Shown piece after piece: positions 1-5,495 of a stretch of DNA of 5,495 nt; the stretch's first letter is position 1; each line of letters begins with the position of its first letter. The DNA is taken from the NCBI GenBank assembly GCA_031255055.1, contig JAIRTG010000212.1:1-5495 (forward strand), in the 5' to 3' direction. The notes beneath the pieces were generated by a model that was given only the letters and a program-made list of their open reading frames with translations, searched no databases and was not told the origin of the DNA. The DNA is from Prevotellaceae bacterium (GTDB taxonomy: Bacteria; Bacteroidota; Bacteroidia; Bacteroidales; Paludibacteraceae). The translations under genes were made by a program, and so were the position numbers.

Positions 1-4
1 CGAC

Positions 5-34
5 ACTGCCAATACTGGACAGCCTACTGCCAAT
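5..34 (+). repeat. 9-bp direct repeat (ACTGCCAAT), two copies 21 bp apart
   Basis: ACTGCCAAT occurs at 5-13 and again at 26-34, a centre-to-centre distance of 21 bp (two helical turns). Evenly phased short repeats next to a large inverted repeat (41-86) are what one would expect of protein-binding sites, for example transposase sites near the end of an insertion sequence. The repeat itself is seen directly; the role is inference. Confidence 0.6.
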
Positions 35-40
35 TTCAGA

Positions 41-86
41 CAAATCGTACCCCTTTTTTCGGGTTTTCAAAAAGGGGTACGATTTG
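41..86. repeat. 18-bp perfect inverted repeat with 10-base loop
   Basis: The left arm at 41-58 (CAAATCGTACCCCTTTTT) is the exact reverse complement of 69-86; the loop is 59-68. No run of T follows the stem on either strand, so it does not look like an intrinsic terminator. A degenerate third copy of the arm core lies at 93-109 in the same orientation as the left arm (12 of 17 positions match 42-58). Together with the direct repeat at 5-34 this suggests an array of binding sites. The end of an insertion sequence is the simplest explanation, perhaps of the IS21 family, whose ends carry several repeated transposase sites. No transposase is visible because the window begins here. Confidence 0.75.
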
Positions 87-148
87 GAGCGCAAAGTATG
101 TCCCTTTTTGGCTTTTTTCTGTCTTTTCAGACCTGACAAGATAGAAAT

Positions 149-183
149 AAAAAACCCTACAAGTCATTGAACTTGTAGGGTTT
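149..183 (-). terminator. intrinsic terminator of the tRNA-Ser gene
   Basis: Bases 152-164 and 171-183 form a perfect 13-bp inverted repeat around a 6-base loop (165-170). Read on the minus strand, the 3' arm ends in T and the T run continues through 149, giving six T followed by ATTT. This is a textbook Rho-independent terminator 36 bases past the 3' end of the tRNA. On the plus strand the stem is followed only by GTCTTAT, so it should act mainly on minus-strand transcription. Confidence 0.85.
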
Positions 184-219
184 GTCTTATCTTTGACATC
201 TTATGTCTCTGATTATCAG

Positions 220-306
220 CGGAAAGAGAGGGATTCGAACCCCCGGTACAGTTACCCGTACACCGCATTTCGAGTGCGGCCCGTTCGACCACTCCGGCAT
301 CTTTCC
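220..306 (-). tRNA. tRNA-Ser, anticodon CGA (reads UCG)
   Basis: Read on the minus strand from 306 to 220, the 87-nt sequence folds as a class II tRNA. The 7-bp acceptor stem is GGAAAGA/TCTTTCC with discriminator G73, as expected for serine. The anticodon stem is CCGCA/TGCGG around the loop CTCGAAA, giving anticodon CGA. A long variable arm contains GTAC/GTAC pairing, and the T arm contains TTCGAAT closed by a stem with one G-U pair. The long variable arm and G73 both support serine. The 3' CCA is not encoded (the next bases are CTG), so it must be added by tRNA nucleotidyltransferase. The gene has its own promoter (333-364) and terminator (149-183), so it appears to be a single-gene transcript divergent from dxs. 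Confidence 0.95.
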
Positions 307-332
307 TTTTTTATCCGTCGGCGAATCGGCTG

Positions 333-364
333 CAAAAGTACAGCTTATTTTTTTATTTTGCAAA
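333..364 (-). promoter_or_regulatory. Bacteroidetes-type promoter for tRNA-Ser
   Basis: On the minus strand TTTG (364-361) is followed after 20 bases by TACTTTTG (340-333). This fits the Bacteroidetes primary sigma consensus of a -33 TTTG and a -7 TAnnTTTG. The spacer is AT-rich. Transcription would start near 325-329, leaving a leader of about 20 bases before the mature tRNA at 306. Confidence 0.8.
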
Positions 365-530
365 CAATCGAGAGACATTGTCGGGAGGCGCCGTTGCGAC
401 GCATCGCTTCTAAAACTGCTACCACATTGCCGCTTCCGCCCGATAGTTTATCCACCCGGAACATCTTTGTTCACAACCGGTAAAAAACGATTACAAACCC
501 TGCCGGCGGAGATTTATTTTACGGCTAATC
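365..530. other. intergenic stretch without a recognised gene
   Basis: Between the tRNA promoter and the dxs promoter I see no gene with a credible start, composition or known motif. Plus-strand frames that are open here run antisense across the tRNA and are not believable as proteins. Minor features are a 5-bp hairpin GAACA-TCTT-TGTTC at 459-472 and a single near-match to a DnaA box at 448-456. The stretch mainly separates two divergent promoters. Confidence 0.6.
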
Positions 531-562
531 TTAGGTAAAGACATTTTTAAGTGTTACTTTTG
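531..562 (+). promoter_or_regulatory. Bacteroidetes-type promoter for dxs-trkA-trkH
   Basis: TACTTTTG at 555-562 is a full match to the -7 consensus TAnnTTTG and is identical to the -7 box of the tRNA-Ser promoter. Exactly 20 bases upstream lies TTAG (531-534), a 3-of-4 match to the -33 TTTG. The predicted start of transcription is about 567-570, giving a short leader of roughly 20 bases before the ATG at 587. This placement also rules out the upstream in-frame GTG at 551 as the translation start, because it lies inside the promoter. Confidence 0.72.
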
Positions 563-586
563 TGCACAATTTTTCATGAGAAAATA

Positions 587-2563
587 ATGGACAAATCGCG
601 ATACGAATACCTGTACAAAATAAATTCCCCCGACGACTTAAAGCAAATACCCAAAGAAAAACTGATAAATGTGTGTGCGGATTTACGGAATTTCATTGTT
701 GAAGAAGTTGCAAAGAATCCCGGACATTTAGGCTCAAATTTAGGCGTTGTAGAACTTACCGTCGCACTTCATTACGTTTTCAAAACACCTTATGACCGCA
801 TCATCTGGGATGTGGGACATCAGGCCTACGGACACAAAATCCTGACGGGACGACGGGACGTATTTCATACCAACAGACAGTTCGGCGGCATATCGGGCTT
901 CCCCAGTCCCAAAGAAAGCGCGTATGACGCTTTCGGTATGGGACACTCGTCTACCTCCATATCCTGCGCATTGGGAATGTCTGTCGCATCTCTGATGAAA
1001 AACGAAGAAGACCGTCACGTAGTAGCGGTTATCGGCGACGGCGCCATGACGGGCGGATTGGCCTTTGAAGGATTGAACAATACGTCGATGGATAAAAATA
1101 ACATGCTGATTATCCTGAACGATAACCAGATGGCCATCGACCCGATAAAAGGCGGATTTACGCAGTATCTTGTTGATATAACTACCTCCGAAACCTACAA
1201 TAAAGTCAGGTTTAACATCTACAAGCTGTTGAAAAAGATGAATCTGATAAATGATGATAAGAAAAAACGCATCATCCGCTTCAACAACAGCATGAAAGCA
1301 AGACTGACCAAACAAAGCAGTAATCTGTTTGAAGGACTTAACATCAGGTATTTCGGCCCCGTCGACGGACACGATGTCGATGCTTTGGTCAGGATTCTGA
1401 ACGATATAAAAGATTTCAAAGGCCCGAAAGTATTACACATTATCACCAAAAAAGGAAAAGGATATAAGCCTGCCGAAGATTCGGCGACGATATGGCATGC
1501 GCCCGGCGAATTTAACGTACAGACAGGCGAACGGAAATCGTCGGACGACCCGGCGTCGAGACCACCCCTTTTTCAGGACGTCTTTGGCGAAACGCTGCTC
1601 GAATTGGCCGAACAAAACGATAAAATAGTCGGCATTACGCCCGCGATGCCTTCGGGTTGCTCTATGTGCATCTTGCAGGACAAAATGCCGGAACGGGTAT
1701 ATGACGTCGGCATTGCCGAAGGACACGCCGTCACTTTTTCGGCCGGACTGGCAAAAGAAGGGATGCTCCCGTTCTGTAATATCTACTCCTCGTTTATGCA
1801 ACGTGCATACGATAACATGATTCACGATGTTGCCATACAGAAAATGAATGTTGTGCTGTGTCTCGACAGAGCCGGTATCGTCGGTTCCGACGGCGTTACG
1901 CATCAGGGACAGTTCGATTTGGCGTATATGCGCTGCATTCCGAACGTCACCGTTTCGGCGCCCCGTAATGAGATTGAACTCCGAAACCTGATGTTCACCG
2001 CCCAACAAAAAGATATGGGTCCTTTTGTGATCCGCTATCCGAGAGGCAACGGTTTCCTGACCGATTGGCGGAAGCCGATGCAAAAAATTAAAATCGGGAA
2101 GGGCGAAAGACTGAAAGACGGAAAAGATGTTGCCGTACTGACAATCGGAACCGTCGCCAATGCAACGAAAAGAGCTATCGAAAAGGTCGAAAGTCGTACC
2201 GCATCGTCAATTGCGCACTACGATTTACGTTTCTTAAAACCGCTCGACCGGGAAATGTTGCACGAAATAGGTAAGCGTTACCAGCGGATAGTGACCGTTG
2301 AAGACGGCGCCGTGAATGGCGGTTTCGGCAGTGCGGTATTGGAATTTATGTCCGACAACAATTATCCCGTTCAGGTAAAACGCATCGGGATTCCCGACAA
2401 ATTTATCGAACACGGCACTCAAAAAGAATTGTATGCCCTGTTGGGATTGGACGCCGAAGGTATTGCTAAGACATTGACGGGTATTTTGACGGGAAAAAAA
2501 GTAAACACGCACATCGACACTCCGAGAAAGTTCGACAGCGTATTATTCAAACATAAAAGATGA
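587..2563 (+). CDS. dxs: 1-deoxy-D-xylulose-5-phosphate synthase (Dxs)
   Basis: A cytoplasmic thiamine-diphosphate enzyme that condenses pyruvate with D-glyceraldehyde 3-phosphate, releasing CO2, to give 1-deoxy-D-xylulose 5-phosphate. This is the first, flux-controlling step of the MEP isoprenoid pathway and also feeds thiamine and pyridoxal synthesis. The protein is 658 residues (E. coli Dxs is 620). Visible landmarks are GHLGSNLG with His47, GHQAYGHK with His78, GHSSTSIS with His120, and the cofactor motif GDGAMTGG (150-157) ending in NDN (178-180). WHAPGEF is near 303, GIAEGHAV carries catalytic Glu378, and YPRGNG begins at 485. The C-terminal transketolase-like domain starts near 510. 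All expected catalytic residues are present. I chose the ATG at 587 over the in-frame GTG at 551 because the GTG lies within the promoter. A weak GAG (578-580) precedes the start. The last ~25 residues are a basic tail extending past the usual domain end. The stop overlaps the trkA start (ATGA), so the two are probably translationally coupled. Confidence 0.97.
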   Translation: MDKSRYEYLYKINSPDDLKQIPKEKLINVCADLRNFIVEEVAKNPGHLGSNLGVVELTVALHYVFKTPYDRIIWDVGHQAYGHKILTGRRDVFHTNRQFGGISGFPSPKESAYDAFGMGHSSTSISCALGMSVASLMKNEEDRHVVAVIGDGAMTGGLAFEGLNNTSMDKNNMLIILNDNQMAIDPIKGGFTQYLVDITTSETYNKVRFNIYKLLKKMNLINDDKKKRIIRFNNSMKARLTKQSSNLFEGLNIRYFGPVDGHDVDALVRILNDIKDFKGPKVLHIITKKGKGYKPAEDSATIWHAPGEFNVQTGERKSSDDPASRPPLFQDVFGETLLELAEQNDKIVGITPAMPSGCSMCILQDKMPERVYDVGIAEGHAVTFSAGLAKEGMLPFCNIYSSFMQRAYDNMIHDVAIQKMNVVLCLDRAGIVGSDGVTHQGQFDLAYMRCIPNVTVSAPRNEIELRNLMFTAQQKDMGPFVIRYPRGNGFLTDWRKPMQKIKIGKGERLKDGKDVAVLTIGTVANATKRAIEKVESRTASSIAHYDLRFLKPLDREMLHEIGKRYQRIVTVEDGAVNGGFGSAVLEFMSDNNYPVQVKRIGIPDKFIEHGTQKELYALLGLDAEGIAKTLTGILTGKKVNTHIDTPRKFDSVLFKHKR

Positions 2564-3894
2564 AAATTGTAATCGCTGGTGCAGGCAGTGTTGGCCGTCA
2601 TTTAGCTAAATTGATGGCGCGTGAAAATATCGACATTGTCATTATGGACAAGAAACCCGAACATTTTATGGATTTGGGAGAGAATTATGATTTGATGACC
2701 ATGGAAGGTTCCCCGACTTCGATCCACGATTTGGAAAATGCGGGCATCAAGAATGCCGATTTGTTTGTTGCCGTCACTCCTTCCGAAAGCGCCAATACCA
2801 CTTCCTGTATTTTTGCCAACAGACTCGGCGCAAAAAAAACACTGGCACGTATTGATAATTACGAATACCTGCTGCCCAAAAACAAAGAAATCTTTGAGAA
2901 AATAGGCGTGAATTATTTGATTTATCCGGAAGTGTTGGCTTCCGAAGAAATCATCCAATCGCTGAAAACAAGTTGGCTGCGTCAGCACATGTATTTTTGC
3001 AACGGCGCTTTGGAACTGCTGGCCATAAAAATCCGTTCTAACGCGGTTATTTTGAACAAAAAGTTTTCCACAGGCTTTTTCAATCACGAAAAATACCGGA
3101 TTGTTGCCATCAAGCGAAAAAACAGAACGATTATCCCGAAAGGAGAAGATTGGGTGTTGGCAAACGACATCGTGTACGTCATTGCATCTCCCCAAAACAT
3201 TGAGTTCGTACGGCAGAATTTCGGGAAAGAAGACTATCCCATCAAAAACATCATGATACTGGGCGGTTCGCGCATTGCGCAAAAGACAGCGCAGTCGCTA
3301 CCGAAGAGCGTCAACGTGAAAATCATCGAACGCGACAAAGAAAAGAGCCATTTGCTTGCCGAAAAGCTGGAGAATACGCTTGTCATCAATGCCGACGGAC
3401 GCGATGTCGAAGTACTGGTGGAAGAAGGTATCAAAGAGATGGACGCGGTTGTTGCCGTTACCGAAAATTCGGAAGAGAACATTTTATCCTGCCTGATTGC
3501 AAAACGTTTCGGTATCAGAAAAACAATCGCCGAAGTCGAAAACATCGACTACATCACGCTTGCCGAAAGCATGGACATCGGCACTGTTATCAACAAAAAA
3601 ACCATCACGGCCAGCTATATTTACCAGTTGATGCTGGATGCCGACGTCTTAAACGTGAAAAACCTGACGCTGGTAAACGCCGAAGTGGTCGAGTTTGTTG
3701 CCAAAGAAGGCTCCAAAATCACCAAGAAGCCCATCAAAAATCTGAATCTCCCCGATAACGTGAACCTCGGCGGCATTATCCGTAACGGCGTAGGAGGCGT
3801 TGTTTTCGGTAATACGCAGATAGCGCCCAACGACCACGTGATTGTATTCTGCGCAGCAGCATCCATCCGGAAGTTAGAATCTTTTTTCAACTGA
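2560..3894 (+). CDS. trkA: Trk potassium uptake system regulatory protein TrkA
   Basis: The peripheral cytoplasmic subunit of Trk, binding NAD(H)/ATP and gating the TrkH potassium pore. At 444 residues it is close to E. coli TrkA (458) and has the full-length double arrangement: RCK-N/Rossmann domain 1 (1 to ~120), TrkA-C domain 1 (~138-218), Rossmann domain 2 (~229-345) and TrkA-C domain 2 (~362-443). The first Rossmann fold has a clean GAGSVG (7-12) with the ribose-binding acid Asp30. The second reads GGSRIA (235-240) with Glu257, lacking the last glycine of GxGxxG, so its nucleotide binding may differ. The two halves share a matching segment (GIKNADLFVAVTPSE and GIKEMDAVVAVTENSE), consistent with internal duplication. 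The start ATG overlaps the dxs stop by 4 bases, and trkH begins 4 bases after its own stop, supporting co-expression with its partner channel. There are no membrane segments. Confidence 0.96.
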   Translation: MKIVIAGAGSVGRHLAKLMARENIDIVIMDKKPEHFMDLGENYDLMTMEGSPTSIHDLENAGIKNADLFVAVTPSESANTTSCIFANRLGAKKTLARIDNYEYLLPKNKEIFEKIGVNYLIYPEVLASEEIIQSLKTSWLRQHMYFCNGALELLAIKIRSNAVILNKKFSTGFFNHEKYRIVAIKRKNRTIIPKGEDWVLANDIVYVIASPQNIEFVRQNFGKEDYPIKNIMILGGSRIAQKTAQSLPKSVNVKIIERDKEKSHLLAEKLENTLVINADGRDVEVLVEEGIKEMDAVVAVTENSEENILSCLIAKRFGIRKTIAEVENIDYITLAESMDIGTVINKKTITASYIYQLMLDADVLNVKNLTLVNAEVVEFVAKEGSKITKKPIKNLNLPDNVNLGGIIRNGVGGVVFGNTQIAPNDHVIVFCAAASIRKLESFFN

Positions 3895-3898
3895 CAGC

Positions 3899-5368
3899 AT
3901 GAATCGGGGGTTTAATTATAAATTGATATTTCGGATAATCGGCTTTCTGATCATCATCGAAAGCGGCGTTCTGTTCCTGACCATTCTTATTCCGGTTATC
4001 TACGGCGAAAACGATTTCCGGTATTTCCTCATTTCGGGACTGGCGGCGCTCGTGTGCGGACTAATCCTCACATTCGCGGGGAAAAACCCGCCTGCAGAAG
4101 TCAGCAAACGCGAAGGCTCGCTCATCGTCACAGGTACCTGGATTTTCTTCTCACTTTTCGGCATGTTACCGTTTTGGTTCAGCAACAGTATTCCGTCGTT
4201 GACCGATGCTTTTTTCGAGACCATGTCGGGGTTTACGACCACAGGCGCCACCGTTTTAGACAACATCGAATCATTGTCGCACGGGATGCTGTTTTGGCGG
4301 AGCATCACCCAGTGGATTGGCGGATTGGGTATCATTGTTATTTCGATGGCCATTCTGCCTATTTTCGGCATGAGTTCCAACCAGATGTTCGCCGCAGAAG
4401 CCACCGGCCCGACAAAAGAAAAAATACATCCGAAAATCAGCGAAACAGCCAAACGCCTTTTCTACATTTATCTGGGACTGACAATCATCCAAACAGTGCT
4501 GTTACGCATCTCAGGGATGGGTTGGTTCGACGCCGTTTGCCACTCGGTCACGACGATTGCCACAGGCGGATTTTCGACAAAACAGGACAGCATCGCCCAC
4601 TGGGATTCGCCCCTGATACAGTATATCATCATTGTTTTCATGCTACTTTCGGGCGTCAATTTCAGCCTGTACTATTTCGGATTAAAAAGGCGGTTCGACA
4701 AAATAAAAGAAAACGAAGAACTTCGCTATTATCTGCTGATAACCTTGAGCGCTACCATTATTATCACCATATCACTTTTCGATTTCGGCGATGGGTTTTC
4801 GCTCGGCGAGACGGAAAAAATGTTCCGCGAAGCGTTATTCACCGTTACGTCCACAATCACGTCAACAGGATTCAGCATCGAAGATTACATGCTTTGGCGA
4901 CCTTTTGTCTGGGTGATGCTACTGATGCTAATGCTGATGGGCGCATCGGCAGGCTCCACATCGGGCGGTATGAAAATGGTGCGCATCGTTATCGCCATCA
5001 AAACCTACTACTACGAATTTAAGCGCATGCTTCATCCCAATGCCGTTGTCCCGATCAGGTACAACAATCACATCATCAAAGACGATGTCATTCTAAGAGC
5101 GCTGACGTTCATTGTCCTGTATTTTGTGATTATCGGCATCGGTACCCTCGTTTTGAGTCTGGTCGGCATTGGGTTTGAAGAATCGCTCAGCGGGATGATA
5201 AGCTGTTTGAGCAACATCGGCCCCGCTCTGGGCGACTTCGGCCCGACAGGAACTTATCAGGGCGCGAATGTTTTTGTCAAATGGTTTCTCACCATTGTGA
5301 TGCTCATCGGACGCCTCGAATTATTTACCGTTCTGTTGCTGTTTACGCCTGCTTTCTGGAAGAGATAG
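3899..5368 (+). CDS. trkH: Trk potassium uptake system membrane subunit TrkH
   Basis: The integral inner-membrane, potassium-translocating subunit of Trk, which works with TrkA encoded just upstream. It has 489 residues (E. coli TrkH is 483), so it appears complete. The N-terminus has two membrane helices (~9-36 and ~42-61) that precede the core. The core shows the four membrane-pore-membrane repeats of the SKT superfamily, each with a selectivity-filter glycine: TTTGAT (Gly116), TTIATGGFS (Gly223), TITSTGFS (Gly324) and SNIGPALG (Gly441). The conserved GASAGSTSGGMK segment lies in the third repeat, in the region of the gating loop of known TrkH structures. The C-terminus IGRLELFTVLLLFTPAFWKR is the typical TrkH ending with its conserved arginine. 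The ATG at 3899 is only 4 bases after trkA and has no Shine-Dalgarno sequence; re-initiation after trkA is likely. No T-rich terminator follows within 127 bases. Confidence 0.96.
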   Translation: MNRGFNYKLIFRIIGFLIIIESGVLFLTILIPVIYGENDFRYFLISGLAALVCGLILTFAGKNPPAEVSKREGSLIVTGTWIFFSLFGMLPFWFSNSIPSLTDAFFETMSGFTTTGATVLDNIESLSHGMLFWRSITQWIGGLGIIVISMAILPIFGMSSNQMFAAEATGPTKEKIHPKISETAKRLFYIYLGLTIIQTVLLRISGMGWFDAVCHSVTTIATGGFSTKQDSIAHWDSPLIQYIIIVFMLLSGVNFSLYYFGLKRRFDKIKENEELRYYLLITLSATIIITISLFDFGDGFSLGETEKMFREALFTVTSTITSTGFSIEDYMLWRPFVWVMLLMLMLMGASAGSTSGGMKMVRIVIAIKTYYYEFKRMLHPNAVVPIRYNNHIIKDDVILRALTFIVLYFVIIGIGTLVLSLVGIGFEESLSGMISCLSNIGPALGDFGPTGTYQGANVFVKWFLTIVMLIGRLELFTVLLLFTPAFWKR

Positions 5369-5476
5369 AGCCGGCCCGACCTCTTGATTTCCTGTCTATA
5401 CACCTCTTTGTATATAATGATGTATATAAACGACAGATTTTGAGACAGGCAAACACAATCAAAATTCCGAACTGAA
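5369..5476. other. AT-rich intergenic region downstream of trkH
   Basis: No intrinsic terminator with a T run is visible. The stretch has several overlapping repeats: CCTGTCT (5391-5397) paired with AGACAGG (5443-5449), TATACA (5397-5402) paired with TGTATA (5409-5414), and a direct repeat TGTATATA at 5409-5416 and 5421-5428. These could be a regulatory or termination element for the operon or the next gene. The core of the region also resembles sequencing-adapter mosaic ends (5392-5436), so its authenticity is uncertain. Confidence 0.5.
5392..5436. repeat. imperfect palindrome resembling paired Tn5 mosaic ends
   Basis: Bases 5418-5436 match the 19-base Tn5/Nextera mosaic end AGATGTGTATAAGAGACAG at 15 of 19 positions. 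Bases 5392-5407 match its reverse complement with one 3-base deletion and one mismatch. The two halves face each other, as in an adapter-adapter junction. The mismatches mean it is not a clean adapter sequence, so chance resemblance or a natural imperfect palindrome remain possible. Confidence 0.4.
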
Positions 5477-5495
5477 ATGGAACTTGATATGCATA
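5477..5495 (+). CDS. possible start of a following gene, cut by the window edge
   Basis: An ATG at 5477 preceded by the A-rich GAACTGAA opens a frame reading MELDMH before the window ends. Six codons are far too few to identify a product or to prove that it is a gene. The position, 108 bases after trkH on the same strand, and the A-rich leader typical of Bacteroidetes starts make it a reasonable candidate. No convincing TAnnTTTG promoter was found in the gap, so it might be read through from the trk operon if it is real. Confidence 0.25.

Larger units (their letters stand above)
1..139. mobile_element. possible end of an insertion sequence (no transposase in the window)
   Basis: This stretch has no supported gene: the plus-strand frames are open for about 130 bases but lack a plausible start and coding-like composition. 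It holds the direct repeat at 5-34, the inverted repeat at 41-86 and the degenerate third arm copy at 93-109. TGTC at 120-123 and GACA at 135-138 form a short outer inverted repeat (TGTC...GACA) that might mark the element's outer edge just before the tRNA terminator. A multi-copy element would also explain why a contig might begin at this point. This is an inference from repeat architecture, not from a recognised terminal sequence. Confidence 0.3.

Noticed and set aside
41..86. The inverted repeat as an intrinsic terminator for an upstream gene
   Set aside because: No T run follows the stem on either strand; the T-rich part is within the stem itself.
448..456. TTATCCACC, an 8-of-9 match to a DnaA box
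   Set aside because: A single near-match without further boxes, an AT-rich unwinding region or dnaA/dnaN neighbours is not evidence of an origin.
193..538. Plus-strand open frames of about 96 and 111 codons covering the tRNA region
   Set aside because: They run antisense through a complete tRNA-Ser gene and into the dxs promoter. The translated sequences reflect tRNA complement, not protein.
551..586. GTG at 551 as a longer start of dxs (12 extra residues)
   Set aside because: The GTG lies next to and partly inside the promoter (TACTTTTG at 555-562), so it would be upstream of the predicted transcript start. The residues from 587 align better with known Dxs N-termini.
2602..3282. A 226-codon minus-strand open frame antisense to trkA, with similar ones at 740-1372 and 1433-2083 antisense to dxs
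   Set aside because: These are complements of strongly conserved genes, have no promoter or start signal, and their products match no family I know.
4054..5022. A 322-codon open frame on the plus strand in another frame inside trkH
   Set aside because: It lies wholly within trkH, which has all four filter motifs in its own frame. The alternative product is extremely rich in Arg and His with no recognisable domain, as expected for an off-frame reading.
5411..5418. TATAAT-like sequence as a sigma70 promoter downstream of trkH
   Set aside because: No correctly spaced -35 box was found, and the other promoters in the window follow the Bacteroidetes pattern, not the sigma70 one.
5281..5475. A 64-codon plus-strand open frame overlapping the end of trkH
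   Set aside because: It starts inside trkH in the wrong frame, crosses the adapter-like palindrome and has no recognisable domain.

Overview
The window looks like chromosomal DNA from a member of the Bacteroidetes, probably the order Bacteroidales. Three things support this. The best promoter candidates fit the Bacteroidetes primary sigma factor pattern (TTTG, about 20 bases, TAnnTTTG) rather than TTGACA/TATAAT. The gene starts lack strong Shine-Dalgarno sequences. The order dxs-trkA-trkH is, from memory, one found in Bacteroides relatives. The genus cannot be fixed from the sequence alone.

Layout. Bases 1-150 hold no convincing gene. They carry an 18-bp perfect inverted repeat with a 10-base loop, a third degenerate copy of its arm, and a 9-base direct repeat, an arrangement that could be the end of an insertion sequence. 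A terminator hairpin (about 149-183) closes a minus-strand tRNA-Ser(CGA) gene at 220-306, which has its own promoter at 333-364. The gap at 307-586 holds that promoter, a stretch with nothing recognisable, and a plus-strand promoter at 531-562 for the operon. Next come dxs (587-2563, 1-deoxy-D-xylulose-5-phosphate synthase), trkA (2560-3894, NAD-binding regulatory subunit of Trk potassium uptake) and trkH (3899-5368, the potassium-conducting membrane subunit). dxs and trkA overlap by 4 bases (ATGA), and trkA and trkH are 4 bases apart, so the three are almost certainly one transcript. The last 127 bases are an AT-rich gap with an imperfect palindrome and, at the very end, a possible start of another gene.

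How the genes work together. TrkA and TrkH form one machine: TrkH is the membrane pore and TrkA is the cytoplasmic ring that gates it in response to nucleotides. Dxs is the first enzyme of the non-mevalonate (MEP) isoprenoid pathway and has no direct biochemical link to potassium uptake. The operon therefore couples expression rather than a pathway.

I found no previously undescribed system; the protein-coding part is ordinary and well conserved. The items most worth a second look are the repeat cluster at the left edge and a stretch at 5392-5436. The latter resembles paired Tn5 mosaic-end/sequencing-adapter sequences, which raises the possibility that the last ~60-100 bases are an assembly artefact.
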